Notes under the pieces: model-generated
Databases searched by the model: none
What the model saw: only the letters and a program-made list of their open reading frames with translations
Told to the model about the DNA's origin: nothing
Shown: in pieces, positions 26,754-35,349 of the stretch
Position numbering within the stretch: the first letter of the stretch is position 1
Layout of the letters: every line of letters starts with the position of its first letter
Source of the DNA: Desulfamplus sp.
GTDB lineage: Bacteria > Desulfobacterota > Desulfobacteria > Desulfobacterales > Desulfobacteraceae
DNA: 64,000 nucleotides
Reading direction: 5' to 3'
Assembly: GCA_015232455.1 (NCBI GenBank)
Contig: JADFZQ010000005.1
Location: 62,001-126,000, forward strand
Made by a program: the position numbers and the translations under genes

Positions 26754-27884
26754 TTATCTTTTACCTAAAATTGCCTCAAGAACATCTTGAACAGTTAGAT
26801 CATTCATGCAGCTCCAATGGCTGCACGGCTTTTGAGCATAACATGGAGAGCAATTAAGGGGTTTCTGGATAATTGTATGAATGGATATTTTTTCTGATTC
26901 TTGGTTTAGATTAGACTTCCCCATCAAGAGTTCCTTAGATATTTCAGCTTTTATACTAAGTTTCTCTTTTTTTATAGAATCATAAGGTCCAGTTCTTACT
27001 GGGTTTGCAGGTCCAAAAATGGCAAACACAGGCACGTTTAATGCTGCTGCAACGTGCATAGGACCCGTGTCATTTGTAATAAAATATTTAGCTTTACCAA
27101 TTACAGGAATCAAATCCTTTAAGCTTGTCTTTCCAGCAATAGATATAGCTTTACCATTTGAATATTTTACAACCTCATTTGCTATTGAAATATCTTGTGG
27201 AGAAGAGCCGCTAATTACAACAGAAGGAAGAGGCAACATAGATGCAAGCTCTCCAAACCTTGATGCGTGCCACTGATTTGCTCGTTTTCCAGCAGATGGA
27301 GAGATAATCACATATTCTGATGGAATCTCTTGCATAATTTTTGGCTTTTCGTCAAATGGGGCAAATGGGTAAGCTACAGCGTCTATTGGGCAGCCAAGGG
27401 CTTCGGCAAATTTTAAATAGCGGTCAATGGCGTGGATAGTCATATCTCCTTCTATTTTATGGGAATAAAAAAAGGGGCTGCCTTCATCTGACTCTCTAAA
27501 TCCAAGTTTAACCTTTGCTCCTGACGCAAACGCTATAAGTCCACTTCTGAGTATTCCAGATAGATCAACAGCTATATCATATTTCTCGCTTCTTAAACCT
27601 TTTGTAAGTGTAGCAATCTCTTTAAACGTATTTTTAAGATAATTTAGCCTTTTCCACTTATCTTTTTTGATTACCCAAAGTTTGTTAATCATAGAGTGTT
27701 CTTCAAGAAACTTATGAAGTCCATCAGCTACAACCCAATCAATTTGAGCATCTGGATATCCTCTTTTAAGTGCATTTAGAAATGGAAGGGTATGGACAAT
27801 ATCGCCAAATGCACTTGGTTTAATAATCAATATCTTATTTATTGAATTTGTTTTTATGAAATTCTTATTTATAGAGCTTAACAA
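26754..27884 (-). CDS. Glycosyltransferase family 9, heptosyltransferase-like (WaaC type)
   Basis: Probable ADP-heptose:LPS heptosyltransferase of 376 residues. The start KILIIKPSAFGDIVHTLPFL and WVVADGLHKFLEEH, the central DVAVDLSGILRSGL-like stretch, ISPSAGKRANQWHASRFGEL and FITNDTGPMHVAAALNVP are GT9 hallmarks and resemble WaaC. A Ser/Asn-rich stretch lies at about 310-335. CSPCYAQKPCSHWSCM near the C-terminus is Cys-rich as in several GT9 proteins. It lies 45 nt after the Rpn gene and probably acts on inner core LPS. Confidence 0.82.
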   Translation of the reverse strand: MLSSINKNFIKTNSINKILIIKPSAFGDIVHTLPFLNALKRGYPDAQIDWVVADGLHKFLEEHSMINKLWVIKKDKWKRLNYLKNTFKEIATLTKGLRSEKYDIAVDLSGILRSGLIAFASGAKVKLGFRESDEGSPFFYSHKIEGDMTIHAIDRYLKFAEALGCPIDAVAYPFAPFDEKPKIMQEIPSEYVIISPSAGKRANQWHASRFGELASMLPLPSVVISGSSPQDISIANEVVKYSNGKAISIAGKTSLKDLIPVIGKAKYFITNDTGPMHVAAALNVPVFAIFGPANPVRTGPYDSIKKEKLSIKAEISKELLMGKSNLNQESEKISIHTIIQKPLNCSPCYAQKPCSHWSCMNDLTVQDVLEAILGKR

Positions 27885-27929
27885 AAATTGTATCCTTATT
27901 TTTTTATAGTAACTTCTTAGCTCTGAGGC

Positions 27930-29174
27930 TCAAGCTATCTCCTGAACTTTTGTTAAATCAATGTTTAACATTTTTGCAATCTCACCATTTGAATATCCTG
28001 CTTTTTTAAGAGAGCTAATCGCCGTTCTTTGAATTTCTTTGCTACTTTGTAAAACCTCTTCTTTGGCTTTACGTTCTTCTTCACTTTTTCTTAAAGCCTC
28101 TTCTTTAGCTTTTCGTTCTTCCTCTTTGGATTTACGCTCTTCTTCACTTTTTCTTAAAGCCTCTTCTTTAGCTTTACGCTCTTGTTCACTTATTCTTAAA
28201 GCCTCTTCTTTGGCTTTACGCTCTTGTTCGCTTATTCTTAAAGCCTCTTCTTTGGCTTTACGCTCTTGTTCACTTACTCTTAAAGCCTTTTCTTTAGACT
28301 TTCTCTCTTTTTCTTTAGCTTTTCGCTCCTTCTCAAGCTCAAGCAAAGCCGTGGTATATTGCTGTCTCAGCCTCTCTTTTCGGGCTTCTTCGCCTCTTTG
28401 AACTCTTAAAAATTCTTCGTGGAGGCGATACTGTTCTCTTAGTCTGTCATCTTTTGTAAAAGTTTGCAGCATGTTAAATACCTCCTCTATTCCTTTGTTT
28501 TGATTAAAAACAGGGGCAAGCGGTTTGGAATTATCCTGAATAGTTCCTAAAAAATAACTCCAAAGTTCAAGCTCTTTGTTAAAAGAGATTATACTCTCAG
28601 TTTCTTCAGTAGTTTTGTTGCGTTTGGCTTTCTCAAAACATTTGAGGAACTTGTTTAACTCAACATAGTAAAGATTCCAATGATTTATTAGCGGCTGATG
28701 TGTTCTAATATTAAGCATTCTATAGTGGTTAAACCAGAACTCCTCTTCATCTTTTTCTTCAAAAATTGAGTCAACTAAAAGATGGATGCCGTAACAGGCT
28801 CTGAGTTCATCATAATTATGTTCACTGCTCTTTTTCAACTGATCACGATACATTCCAGCAAGATAATATTTGGAGCGTTCTTTATAATCAGACGTTCTTA
28901 CAACCTGCACCTCCAAATCTATCCATTCCTGAGTATCAGTATCTTTTGCCCTTACATCAAGTATGCCCTGTTTTTCATTTGTAAACGGCTCATTGGCATC
29001 ATAAGGGTTTAGAATCTCAACCTCTGAAAATGTGGGTTTGATATTTTCAGCACAATCACACTCATCAACATCATAAGAGACAACAGCGTTTAGAAAACAG
29101 ATTAACGGATAGGTCTGTTCCTGCCTTCCAAATACCCATTTAAACACAACATCATTGTATAATTTGATTTCCAT
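27930..29174 (-). CDS. Rpn-family PD-(D/E)XK nuclease / transposase-like protein with coiled-coil repeats
   Basis: A 414-residue protein of the Rpn (YhgA-like, PDDEXK_2) family. The N-terminus LYNDVVFKWVFG and GILDVRA with Asp73, then WIDLEVQVV with Glu88-x-Gln90, give the nuclease core; RSKYYLAGMYRDQL follows. Rpn proteins promote recA-independent recombination and some act in phage defence. Residues about 281-377 are a charged coiled coil built from repeats of SEQERKAKEEALRI (42-bp units in DNA). The tail AISSLKKAGYSNGEIAKMLN looks like a small helix-turn-helix. It follows the cyclase-NACHT gene by 25 nt. Confidence 0.82.
   Translation of the reverse strand: MEIKLYNDVVFKWVFGRQEQTYPLICFLNAVVSYDVDECDCAENIKPTFSEVEILNPYDANEPFTNEKQGILDVRAKDTDTQEWIDLEVQVVRTSDYKERSKYYLAGMYRDQLKKSSEHNYDELRACYGIHLLVDSIFEEKDEEEFWFNHYRMLNIRTHQPLINHWNLYYVELNKFLKCFEKAKRNKTTEETESIISFNKELELWSYFLGTIQDNSKPLAPVFNQNKGIEEVFNMLQTFTKDDRLREQYRLHEEFLRVQRGEEARKERLRQQYTTALLELEKERKAKEKERKSKEKALRVSEQERKAKEEALRISEQERKAKEEALRISEQERKAKEEALRKSEEERKSKEEERKAKEEALRKSEEERKAKEEVLQSSKEIQRTAISSLKKAGYSNGEIAKMLNIDLTKVQEIA
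28044..28328. repeat. 42-bp tandem repeat inside the Rpn-family gene
   Basis: Three near-identical 42-bp units lie at 28159-28200, 28201-28242 and 28243-28284, flanked by degenerate units on both sides. Each codes for 14 residues (SEQERKAKEEALRI type), keeping frame and coiled-coil phase. Differences between units are single bases, pointing to recent expansion. Confidence 0.85.
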
Positions 29175-29199
29175 ATATTCTTAATATTTTATCCTGTTA

Positions 29200-31872
29200 T
29201 CAATTAACCTTTGAAACTGCTTGTTTCTCGCCAGCCTTTTCCGCTTCTCCTAAATCCGCAAAATATTCCAGTAAAAACCTGTGGATAAAAATATAGCCTC
29301 CGCCAACTCTTTGTAAAAAAATCAGTTTGCAAGCGTGGTCAAGAAAAGGGGCATAATTTAATGGAGCATCGTTTTTGAGATAAAGGAAAAGTCTGATGAG
29401 ATAATGTATTAAAACATTGAATACTCCAAACTGAAATATCCCAACTAGAGCGAATATGAAAGAAAAGGAGAAAAAAGAAAATTTTAAGAGAGAATAAAAA
29501 AAGATAAAAGGTAACGCACAAGCAATCCAAATAATTGTTCCCATTATTAAAGAGTTTTTAACTGCAAGCTTTGTTCCTTCATTCACAGTAGTCTTGCTGC
29601 TTGAAGGGATTCCTTTTGTGTTAAAGGTAACAAGAAATAGAATCATTAAACAATAGAATAGATAACAAGCAAAAATATAAGGTTCTCCGTATAGCATTTT
29701 TAATGGAATCACATAGGATAAAAAAAGGAAAAGATAAAGCAATACAAGAGATATTCTTTGTTTCATAGCTAATTGAGCTAATTGAAAAAAATAGAAAAAG
29801 GGGGAAAAAGAAATTTTTTCAAAAGCATATTTATTTTCAGACTTCTCAAGTAACCCTATTGAACCCAATAGCGAAGCCAAGAGAATTACTATTATAAAGC
29901 CCATAAAGCCCATTATTGTGTCTATTGCACCTGTTGAGAATCCTTCTCCTACACCTCTAAATATTCCAAAAAACAGATTAACAGGATTAATTATCTCATG
30001 AAATTTAGTATCTCCTACCATTACAGTCATATTCAATGTAAAAAAAAGAATAAATAAACCAAACAAAAACACCGTAAATAAGCTAAATGTAAACGCACAA
30101 CTCCACTTATAGCCTTTGGTGTCTATCCAGTTAAAATCTATATCTTCCATTAAAAAATTACTTTTAGAAAATTGTTTCATCTTCCCCGCAAGCCATGAAA
30201 GATAGTGGATTGTCTTCTCTTTTGGATAAACAGCCTCTTTACCGCCTTTACGCCTGAACATACGCTCTACGTAATGATTAAATAACTCTTTGCGGGTTTC
30301 CTCAACGCTTTTTCTATTGTCTTTGCTGATTGGTTCATTTGCAGAATCTGAAGTGTTTCCATCATAAGAAAGAGCCATAATGTTGAGCATCAGCGGCGAT
30401 GCTGCAAGCTCTTTCAAATTCTGATCTTTCTCAAGTATTGCCTTTAATTGGACTGATGAATCAACTTTATTGAGGTATTCATCTACATCATTGCTGCCAA
30501 GTGGTTTAATGAAAACAGCACCGTTCAGTTTCAGACGTTCGGATATTTCGCTGTATTCCTTGACCCGGCTGGTTACCACAACTCCTCTGACTCCGGAATC
30601 ACAAATAAAGATGTTAATGGCTTTAAGACAGGATTCCCTGTGCTCTTTTTTCACCTCATCAAAACCGTCAAGCAGCGGCAGAATACGGTTATCTTCTATC
30701 CACTTTCTTTCATTGGTCAATCGCTTTGGTATCTGGTATTTAGACCTCAGTTCATCAGTCAGATAATCTTGCAAAGATTTATATTTACGCTCGTCCCAGC
30801 CTGACAGGTTAAAAAGCACTGGAATTGGATATAGTGAATCAATTTTTGCCCGATTGATAAGCTCGTTTGTCAATTCAAGAAGAGTGATGGTTTTGCCGCT
30901 GCCCGGCTCCCCAGTAATAAGAAGATAGCCGTTAAACTCATCAAAAACATCAAGAATAATTTTCCCTTCAATAACTGCTTCCCTGTTTTTTACAGGAACT
31001 TCTAAAACATTCTCCCAAGGATGTTCAACAGCATCTGGTCTGTATTCCCTGCCAAGTTCTATCCTGATGTTGTTATAGAGAGATTTCTCCAAAACCCCTT
31101 CAACCCAGAAAGTTTTGACCTTATCAAGCAGAATTAAGAGATTATTTCTATCTTCTGTTAAAGGTTCGGAGATAACCATATTGCTTGAAGATTTTGACCA
31201 AGATGGTTTTGATTTCGGAGCTGATGGAGCTTTGGGAGTTGTTATTGCTTTTTCATACGCCTCAAAAATGGAAACAGGCTCAGATATTCCCTTGACTTCA
31301 AATTCTCCGTGACTTGCAAAAGCATATTTTTCATCTTTTATCCACCCTGCTGCATTTTCATAAACTGATGATGAAAGATAGATATGACCGCCGTCTGCAA
31401 GAGATTCAATACGGGCAGCCCGATTGACATGCCGTCCAAAGACATCAAGAGATGTGTTGTTTTCAACTGAAACCTGACCCATGTGCAGCCCGATACGGAC
31501 AATGATTGGCTCTTCACACAATCCGCTGCTATTGTAGTCATAGAGCTTTTTTTGTATCTCCAAAGCACGCTCAACAGCAACTGAAGGCTCTGAAAAAACC
31601 GCCATGATTGAGTCGCCGATATTTTTGATGTAGATGCCTCTATTATCTCTCTCAATTATTTCAAGAAGCATCTGATTGTGCAGGCGTCTCATCTCGTTGG
31701 TGAAAGTTTCGCCTCTTCTTTCTGCTATTTCAGTTGAGCCTTTAAGGTCTGTAAACATTATTACAAGAACCGCTGTATCCTGTCTTGACCTGAAATCATT
31801 AACTTTTTTAAGCTCTTCTGGACCAAGCTCTTTATTAATCTTAATATTTATCTCATCAGAAGTTATAGCCAT
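29200..31872 (-). CDS. Class III nucleotide cyclase-NACHT-membrane fusion protein
   Basis: A fusion of 890 residues (counting below includes one upstream TTG codon). Residues 35-175 are a class III cyclase with both metal Asp (FTDLKGST, Asp43; NIGDS, Asp88), Lys84 and Asp144 in the purine-specifying positions, and Asn151/Arg155 for catalysis, so it appears active and adenylate-type. Residues 310-450 are a NACHT NTPase: GEPGSGKT (322-329), ILPLLDGFDEV (398-408), VVTSR. About eight hydrophobic segments span 590-835, and the tail has the GGGYIFIHRFLLEYFA pattern of membrane NACHT proteins. It lies 11 nt after waaF and before the Rpn nuclease gene. I chose ATG at 31872 with AAGGA upstream. Role unknown; signalling or phage defence is inferred. 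Confidence 0.82.
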   Translation of the reverse strand: MAITSDEINIKINKELGPEELKKVNDFRSRQDTAVLVIMFTDLKGSTEIAERRGETFTNEMRRLHNQMLLEIIERDNRGIYIKNIGDSIMAVFSEPSVAVERALEIQKKLYDYNSSGLCEEPIIVRIGLHMGQVSVENNTSLDVFGRHVNRAARIESLADGGHIYLSSSVYENAAGWIKDEKYAFASHGEFEVKGISEPVSIFEAYEKAITTPKAPSAPKSKPSWSKSSSNMVISEPLTEDRNNLLILLDKVKTFWVEGVLEKSLYNNIRIELGREYRPDAVEHPWENVLEVPVKNREAVIEGKIILDVFDEFNGYLLITGEPGSGKTITLLELTNELINRAKIDSLYPIPVLFNLSGWDERKYKSLQDYLTDELRSKYQIPKRLTNERKWIEDNRILPLLDGFDEVKKEHRESCLKAINIFICDSGVRGVVVTSRVKEYSEISERLKLNGAVFIKPLGSNDVDEYLNKVDSSVQLKAILEKDQNLKELAASPLMLNIMALSYDGNTSDSANEPISKDNRKSVEETRKELFNHYVERMFRRKGGKEAVYPKEKTIHYLSWLAGKMKQFSKSNFLMEDIDFNWIDTKGYKWSCAFTFSLFTVFLFGLFILFFTLNMTVMVGDTKFHEIINPVNLFFGIFRGVGEGFSTGAIDTIMGFMGFIIVILLASLLGSIGLLEKSENKYAFEKISFSPFFYFFQLAQLAMKQRISLVLLYLFLFLSYVIPLKMLYGEPYIFACYLFYCLMILFLVTFNTKGIPSSSKTTVNEGTKLAVKNSLIMGTIIWIACALPFIFFYSLLKFSFFSFSFIFALVGIFQFGVFNVLIHYLIRLFLYLKNDAPLNYAPFLDHACKLIFLQRVGGGYIFIHRFLLEYFADLGEAEKAGEKQAVSKVN

Positions 31873-31883
31873 CAATATAATCC

Positions 31884-33074
31884 TTATATTTTTAGTGATG
31901 CCTGTAAGACTTTTTTCATAACTATATCTACAGTGATTTTATTCATACAAACATGGTGGTCTATATCGCCTTTATCTTTAGGACAATGAACTTTAAGGCA
32001 TGGGCTGCATGGAACAGGAACACGTATCATAACGCTGTTTGGGCTTGATGGGGCTGTGGCAATATGGTCTGTTGAGCCAATAATGGCGATCTGCTTTGTT
32101 CCAAGTGCTGCTGCTGCGTGCATGAGTCCAGAATCGTTGGTTATAAATAGATCACATTTTTCTATAAGAGCAAATGCCTGCCTAAGAGTTGTCTTACCTG
32201 CAAGATTTACGCATATCGGTGTTGCTTGATTAATTAGCTCATTATCTGATTGATTATTAACTATTTGATTACTTGATTGTGGGTTAATTGATTGCCTGTT
32301 TGCTTGATTAATTGTTTGAGCGTTTGATTGAGATACAATTTTATTAATCGTATCCCCAAGCTCTTTGTCTGCTTGACCACCAAATATCAATATTTTTGTA
32401 TTAAATTTCTCTGACAACCTTTTGGCAAGTTCAGCATATCTTTCAGGAAACCATCTTTTTGCTGTTCCACCTGTAGCTCCTGGATTGATGCCTATTACAG
32501 GCTTTTTTGGACTATCTATTCCATAACTTGCAAGAGTTTTGAGAGCTTCGGTTCGCTCAACATCAGATATAAACAGGTCAAGTTTTCTGCCATCGTCAAT
32601 AAAATGCCTGAGATTCCCACAAAACTTATGATTAGAACCTTTTAATATACCTCTATAATAATCAATCAAATGACCCTTTTTAAGCCTTTTATCCATTTTA
32701 ATTGATGGGTTTAAAAGTAATCCTCTGCCGTCAGTGTTGTATCCAATACGCACAGGGATTCCAGCTAAAAATGTAATTAAGCCAGCTTCAAAAGCGTTCT
32801 GCATAAGTATTGCAACGTCAAATGAGTGTTTGCGGATATCTTTTACAAGTCTTAATGTTCCCAAGCCTTTATTATGCCGTGTCTCATTTTCATAAACCAT
32901 TATCTCATCAATATATGGATTGTTGCTAAAAACAGGGATCACCCAAGGTTTGGCAAGAAGAGTAATATGTGCATTAGGGTAACTTTTTCTGATAGCTCTT
33001 ATAACAGGGGTTGTCATTATGGCATCACCAACCCAGTTTGCAGCTCTGATTAAAATTTTAGTTTTTTTGCTCAT
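31884..33074 (-). CDS. waaF: ADP-heptose:LPS heptosyltransferase II (WaaF-like)
   Basis: GT9 enzyme of 396 residues adding heptose to the LPS inner core. WaaF hallmarks: ILIRAANWVGDAIMTTPVIR, LPNSFEAG-like MQNAFEAGLITFLAGIP, INPGATGGTAKRWFPERYAE and FITNDSGLMHAAAALGTKQI. A Gln/Asn/Ser-rich insertion of about 40 residues near 250-290 (encoded near 32220-32345) splits the C-terminal domain between ILIFGG and VNLAGKTTL; E. coli WaaF has 348 residues, so the insertion explains the excess. It lies 6 nt after the acyltransferase gene. Confidence 0.88.
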   Translation of the reverse strand: MSKKTKILIRAANWVGDAIMTTPVIRAIRKSYPNAHITLLAKPWVIPVFSNNPYIDEIMVYENETRHNKGLGTLRLVKDIRKHSFDVAILMQNAFEAGLITFLAGIPVRIGYNTDGRGLLLNPSIKMDKRLKKGHLIDYYRGILKGSNHKFCGNLRHFIDDGRKLDLFISDVERTEALKTLASYGIDSPKKPVIGINPGATGGTAKRWFPERYAELAKRLSEKFNTKILIFGGQADKELGDTINKIVSQSNAQTINQANRQSINPQSSNQIVNNQSDNELINQATPICVNLAGKTTLRQAFALIEKCDLFITNDSGLMHAAAALGTKQIAIIGSTDHIATAPSSPNSVMIRVPVPCSPCLKVHCPKDKGDIDHHVCMNKITVDIVMKKVLQASLKI

Positions 33075-33080
33075 TCTATT

Positions 33081-34004
33081 TTATTGTTTTTTAGGTAAAA
33101 GAGAATAGTTTTTAAATTTCCACCTGTTATGAATCCAAAACCACTGATCAGGATAACGCCTGACAATAGATTCGATTGCAGATGTGTAATTTTGGGTGTT
33201 TATTTCAATATCCTTTATTTTATCACCTGTATAGACCGTTGGAATTTCAGGCTCAAAATACATCACATGGTTAAATCCTTCACGAATAATATAAGCAGGC
33301 ACTACAGCAGTTTTAGTTCTTAACACTAATGACGCAACACCACTTGTTGTGCATGTAGCTCTTCCAAAAAAATCAACAAAAACACCTTGATACCACCAAG
33401 GATCAACACTTTGATCCATAAGAGTTCCAACAAGCTCGCCAGCTAAAAGATGCTCTTCAATCTTCTTAGTTGCTCCTTTTAGAGGGATCATGCAAGTTCC
33501 ATATTTTTCCCTCATTTCACGTATGAATCTATCCAAAGGCGTAAAATCAAGTTTTCTGTATATAGCAGATGATTTATACCCAGTAAGTGCAATAGAAGCT
33601 ACAAGAAGTTCCCAATTACCTATATGACAGAGTATAATCAAAACACCCTTTCCCTTTTTGTATGCCTGCTTTAAGTTTTCAAATCCTCTGAGTTTAAAAT
33701 ATTTAGGAAGTTCTTCTCTTTTAAGTCTATATGCCCACCCAATTTCAAATAGCATTCCAGCAATATTTTTAAATATCTTTTTTGCAAGAATCTGCTCTTG
33801 ATGTTCTGTCAGTTTAACCAAGTTGTTTGATTTTCTCCCTAAAGAGAGACAGATACTTTCAAGAGTAAGGTCTCTATGCCGTTTATCAATTTTGAACCAT
33901 ATAAGCCCTAAAAAATCCCCAAAAACTTTACCTATATGTTTTGGAATAAGCCCTATTAGATTCATAATAACAGTTAAAATATGGTAGATAATTTCATTTT
34001 TCAT
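33081..34004 (-). CDS. Lysophospholipid acyltransferase, LpxL/HtrB family
   Basis: Probable late acyltransferase adding a secondary acyl chain to Kdo2-lipid A. The 307 residues have an N-terminal hydrophobic segment (about 7-30) and the HX4E catalytic motif ILCHIGNWELL, then IYRKLDFTPLDRFI, GTLMDQSVDPWWYQGVFVDFFG and a closing HNRWKF. The order waaF-lpxL on one strand with core glycosyltransferases supports lipid A modification. Which position it acylates cannot be read from the sequence. Confidence 0.85.
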   Translation of the reverse strand: MKNEIIYHILTVIMNLIGLIPKHIGKVFGDFLGLIWFKIDKRHRDLTLESICLSLGRKSNNLVKLTEHQEQILAKKIFKNIAGMLFEIGWAYRLKREELPKYFKLRGFENLKQAYKKGKGVLIILCHIGNWELLVASIALTGYKSSAIYRKLDFTPLDRFIREMREKYGTCMIPLKGATKKIEEHLLAGELVGTLMDQSVDPWWYQGVFVDFFGRATCTTSGVASLVLRTKTAVVPAYIIREGFNHVMYFEPEIPTVYTGDKIKDIEINTQNYTSAIESIVRRYPDQWFWIHNRWKFKNYSLLPKKQ

Positions 34005-34083
34005 TGTTTAACCTTATATTTTTATTATAAACCTTTATTATTTCATAATATACTATTATATTCTACTTTATACATCTTACTAC

Positions 34084-35250
34084 TTAGCTTAAAAATGGCG
34101 ACAACAAAGCTTTACCAAACGCTTCCCGAGAACATAACTTGCTATATCTAATTGCTGATTCTTCAAACTGATTTTTATCTGATTTTGATAATAGCGATGC
34201 CTTGCTCATGCTATTTTTTAAATCTTGAACATCTCCAGATTTAAAGAGTATTCCAAGACTATGTTCATTTACTCTTTTTCCAACAAGACCTTCATTAGAT
34301 GCAATAACCATTCTTCCTGCTGCTGCTGCAATAGATAAGACACCGCTTGAACCAAAATGTTTAATATATGGCAATAAAACAGCATCAGATGCAGAAAAGC
34401 ACATTTTCTCTTCATCACTTGAAATATATCGGTTTACCAGCTTTGCATTACCACGTTTTTGCAATTCTTTAAGTCCGTCTAAAATCTCACGGTTTTTACC
34501 AACTTCGCCAGCACACAATAAAAAACATTTTGATTCAAAAGGAGCTTGAAGCATAGCACGAATAACAAGATGAAGCCCTTTTCTCTTATCTCCAATACCA
34601 TAGTTTAAAAAGACGAATCTCTCCGTAGATATTCCAAGTTTTGATTTTGCCTCTTCTGACGAATGAGTAAATTCACCGCTCCACGGATCAGGTAGAAAGT
34701 AGATACGGCTCTTATATCTATTATATTTTCCAATAAAATCTTTAATCATATATTCATCTAATAGATAGACGTTTTTAAACCATTTATTGTCAAATAGAGT
34801 CTTAAATCCAATAGATTTAATAATATTTCCGGGTGGGAAAAATTGATTTTCTAAAAAGCGTGGGCGAAAATAGAACCCGTTAATCTTTCCTTGTAATATT
34901 TTTGGAGGATAGATTCCAACTGCCGCAAATCTCATGCAGTTTGAGGCAATCTCATCTAAATTGATCATAATCTCATCAGCACCGCTTTCAATAAAACATT
35001 GGGCAAGTGATCTAATTTTACTACCATCTTTCCAAATGCCAGACTCATCAAAAACAGAGATAATAGAAACACTATCTATAAGATCAAATAGTTGAGAGTA
35101 AATTATCTCTTTACTCTCTTTACACAAATCTACAGCCCATGTAACTCTAAAACCAGCACTTAAAAAATCTTCAGTCATATAACGAAGCCAGCTAAGGTGG
35201 TGTCCTCGTATTCTTGGATCAAAGATTAAAACATGTGAGTAAGTTGTCAT
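34084..35250 (-). CDS. Glycosyltransferase family 4 (group 1)
   Basis: A 388-residue GT-B glycosyltransferase. The N-terminal domain starts HVLIFDPRIRGHHLSWLRYM. The C-terminal nucleotide-sugar domain has FVFLNYGIGDKRKGLHLVI, a KMCFSASDAVLLPYIKHFGSSGVL-type motif (E-x7-E region, shown in parts) and AAAAGRMVIASNEGLVGK. It belongs to the LPS cluster by position; sugar and acceptor are unknown. An 80-nt AT-rich gap separates it from the acyltransferase and a palindromic repeat lies just upstream of its start. Confidence 0.75.
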   Translation of the reverse strand: MTTYSHVLIFDPRIRGHHLSWLRYMTEDFLSAGFRVTWAVDLCKESKEIIYSQLFDLIDSVSIISVFDESGIWKDGSKIRSLAQCFIESGADEIMINLDEIASNCMRFAAVGIYPPKILQGKINGFYFRPRFLENQFFPPGNIIKSIGFKTLFDNKWFKNVYLLDEYMIKDFIGKYNRYKSRIYFLPDPWSGEFTHSSEEAKSKLGISTERFVFLNYGIGDKRKGLHLVIRAMLQAPFESKCFLLCAGEVGKNREILDGLKELQKRGNAKLVNRYISSDEEKMCFSASDAVLLPYIKHFGSSGVLSIAAAAGRMVIASNEGLVGKRVNEHSLGILFKSGDVQDLKNSMSKASLLSKSDKNQFEESAIRYSKLCSREAFGKALLSPFLS

Positions 35251-35281
35251 ATAAAAATTATTAATTTTGAATTATCTACAT

Positions 35282-35314
35282 AGATTTGACAACTTTGCAA
35301 AAGTGGTCAAATCT
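35282..35314. repeat. TTTGACAACTTTT palindromic repeat, copy 3
   Basis: Arms AGATTTGACAACTTT (35282-35296) and AAAGTGGTCAAATCT (35300-35314), one mismatch, 3-nt centre. It lies between the GT2 gene end and the GT4 gene start, both on the minus strand. Confidence 0.75.
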
Positions 35315-35349
35315 CTCAACTTTATACCATTTAATCGACTTAGATAGCT

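Noticed and set aside
28044-28328. CRISPR-like array of direct repeats
   Set aside because: Units are contiguous without unique spacers and are in-frame coding, so this is a protein repeat; no cas genes are present.
28039-28401. Plus-strand Ser/Leu-rich frame of 120 codons
   Set aside because: It is the complement of the Lys/Glu-rich repeat region of the Rpn-like gene; an artefact of the repeat codons.
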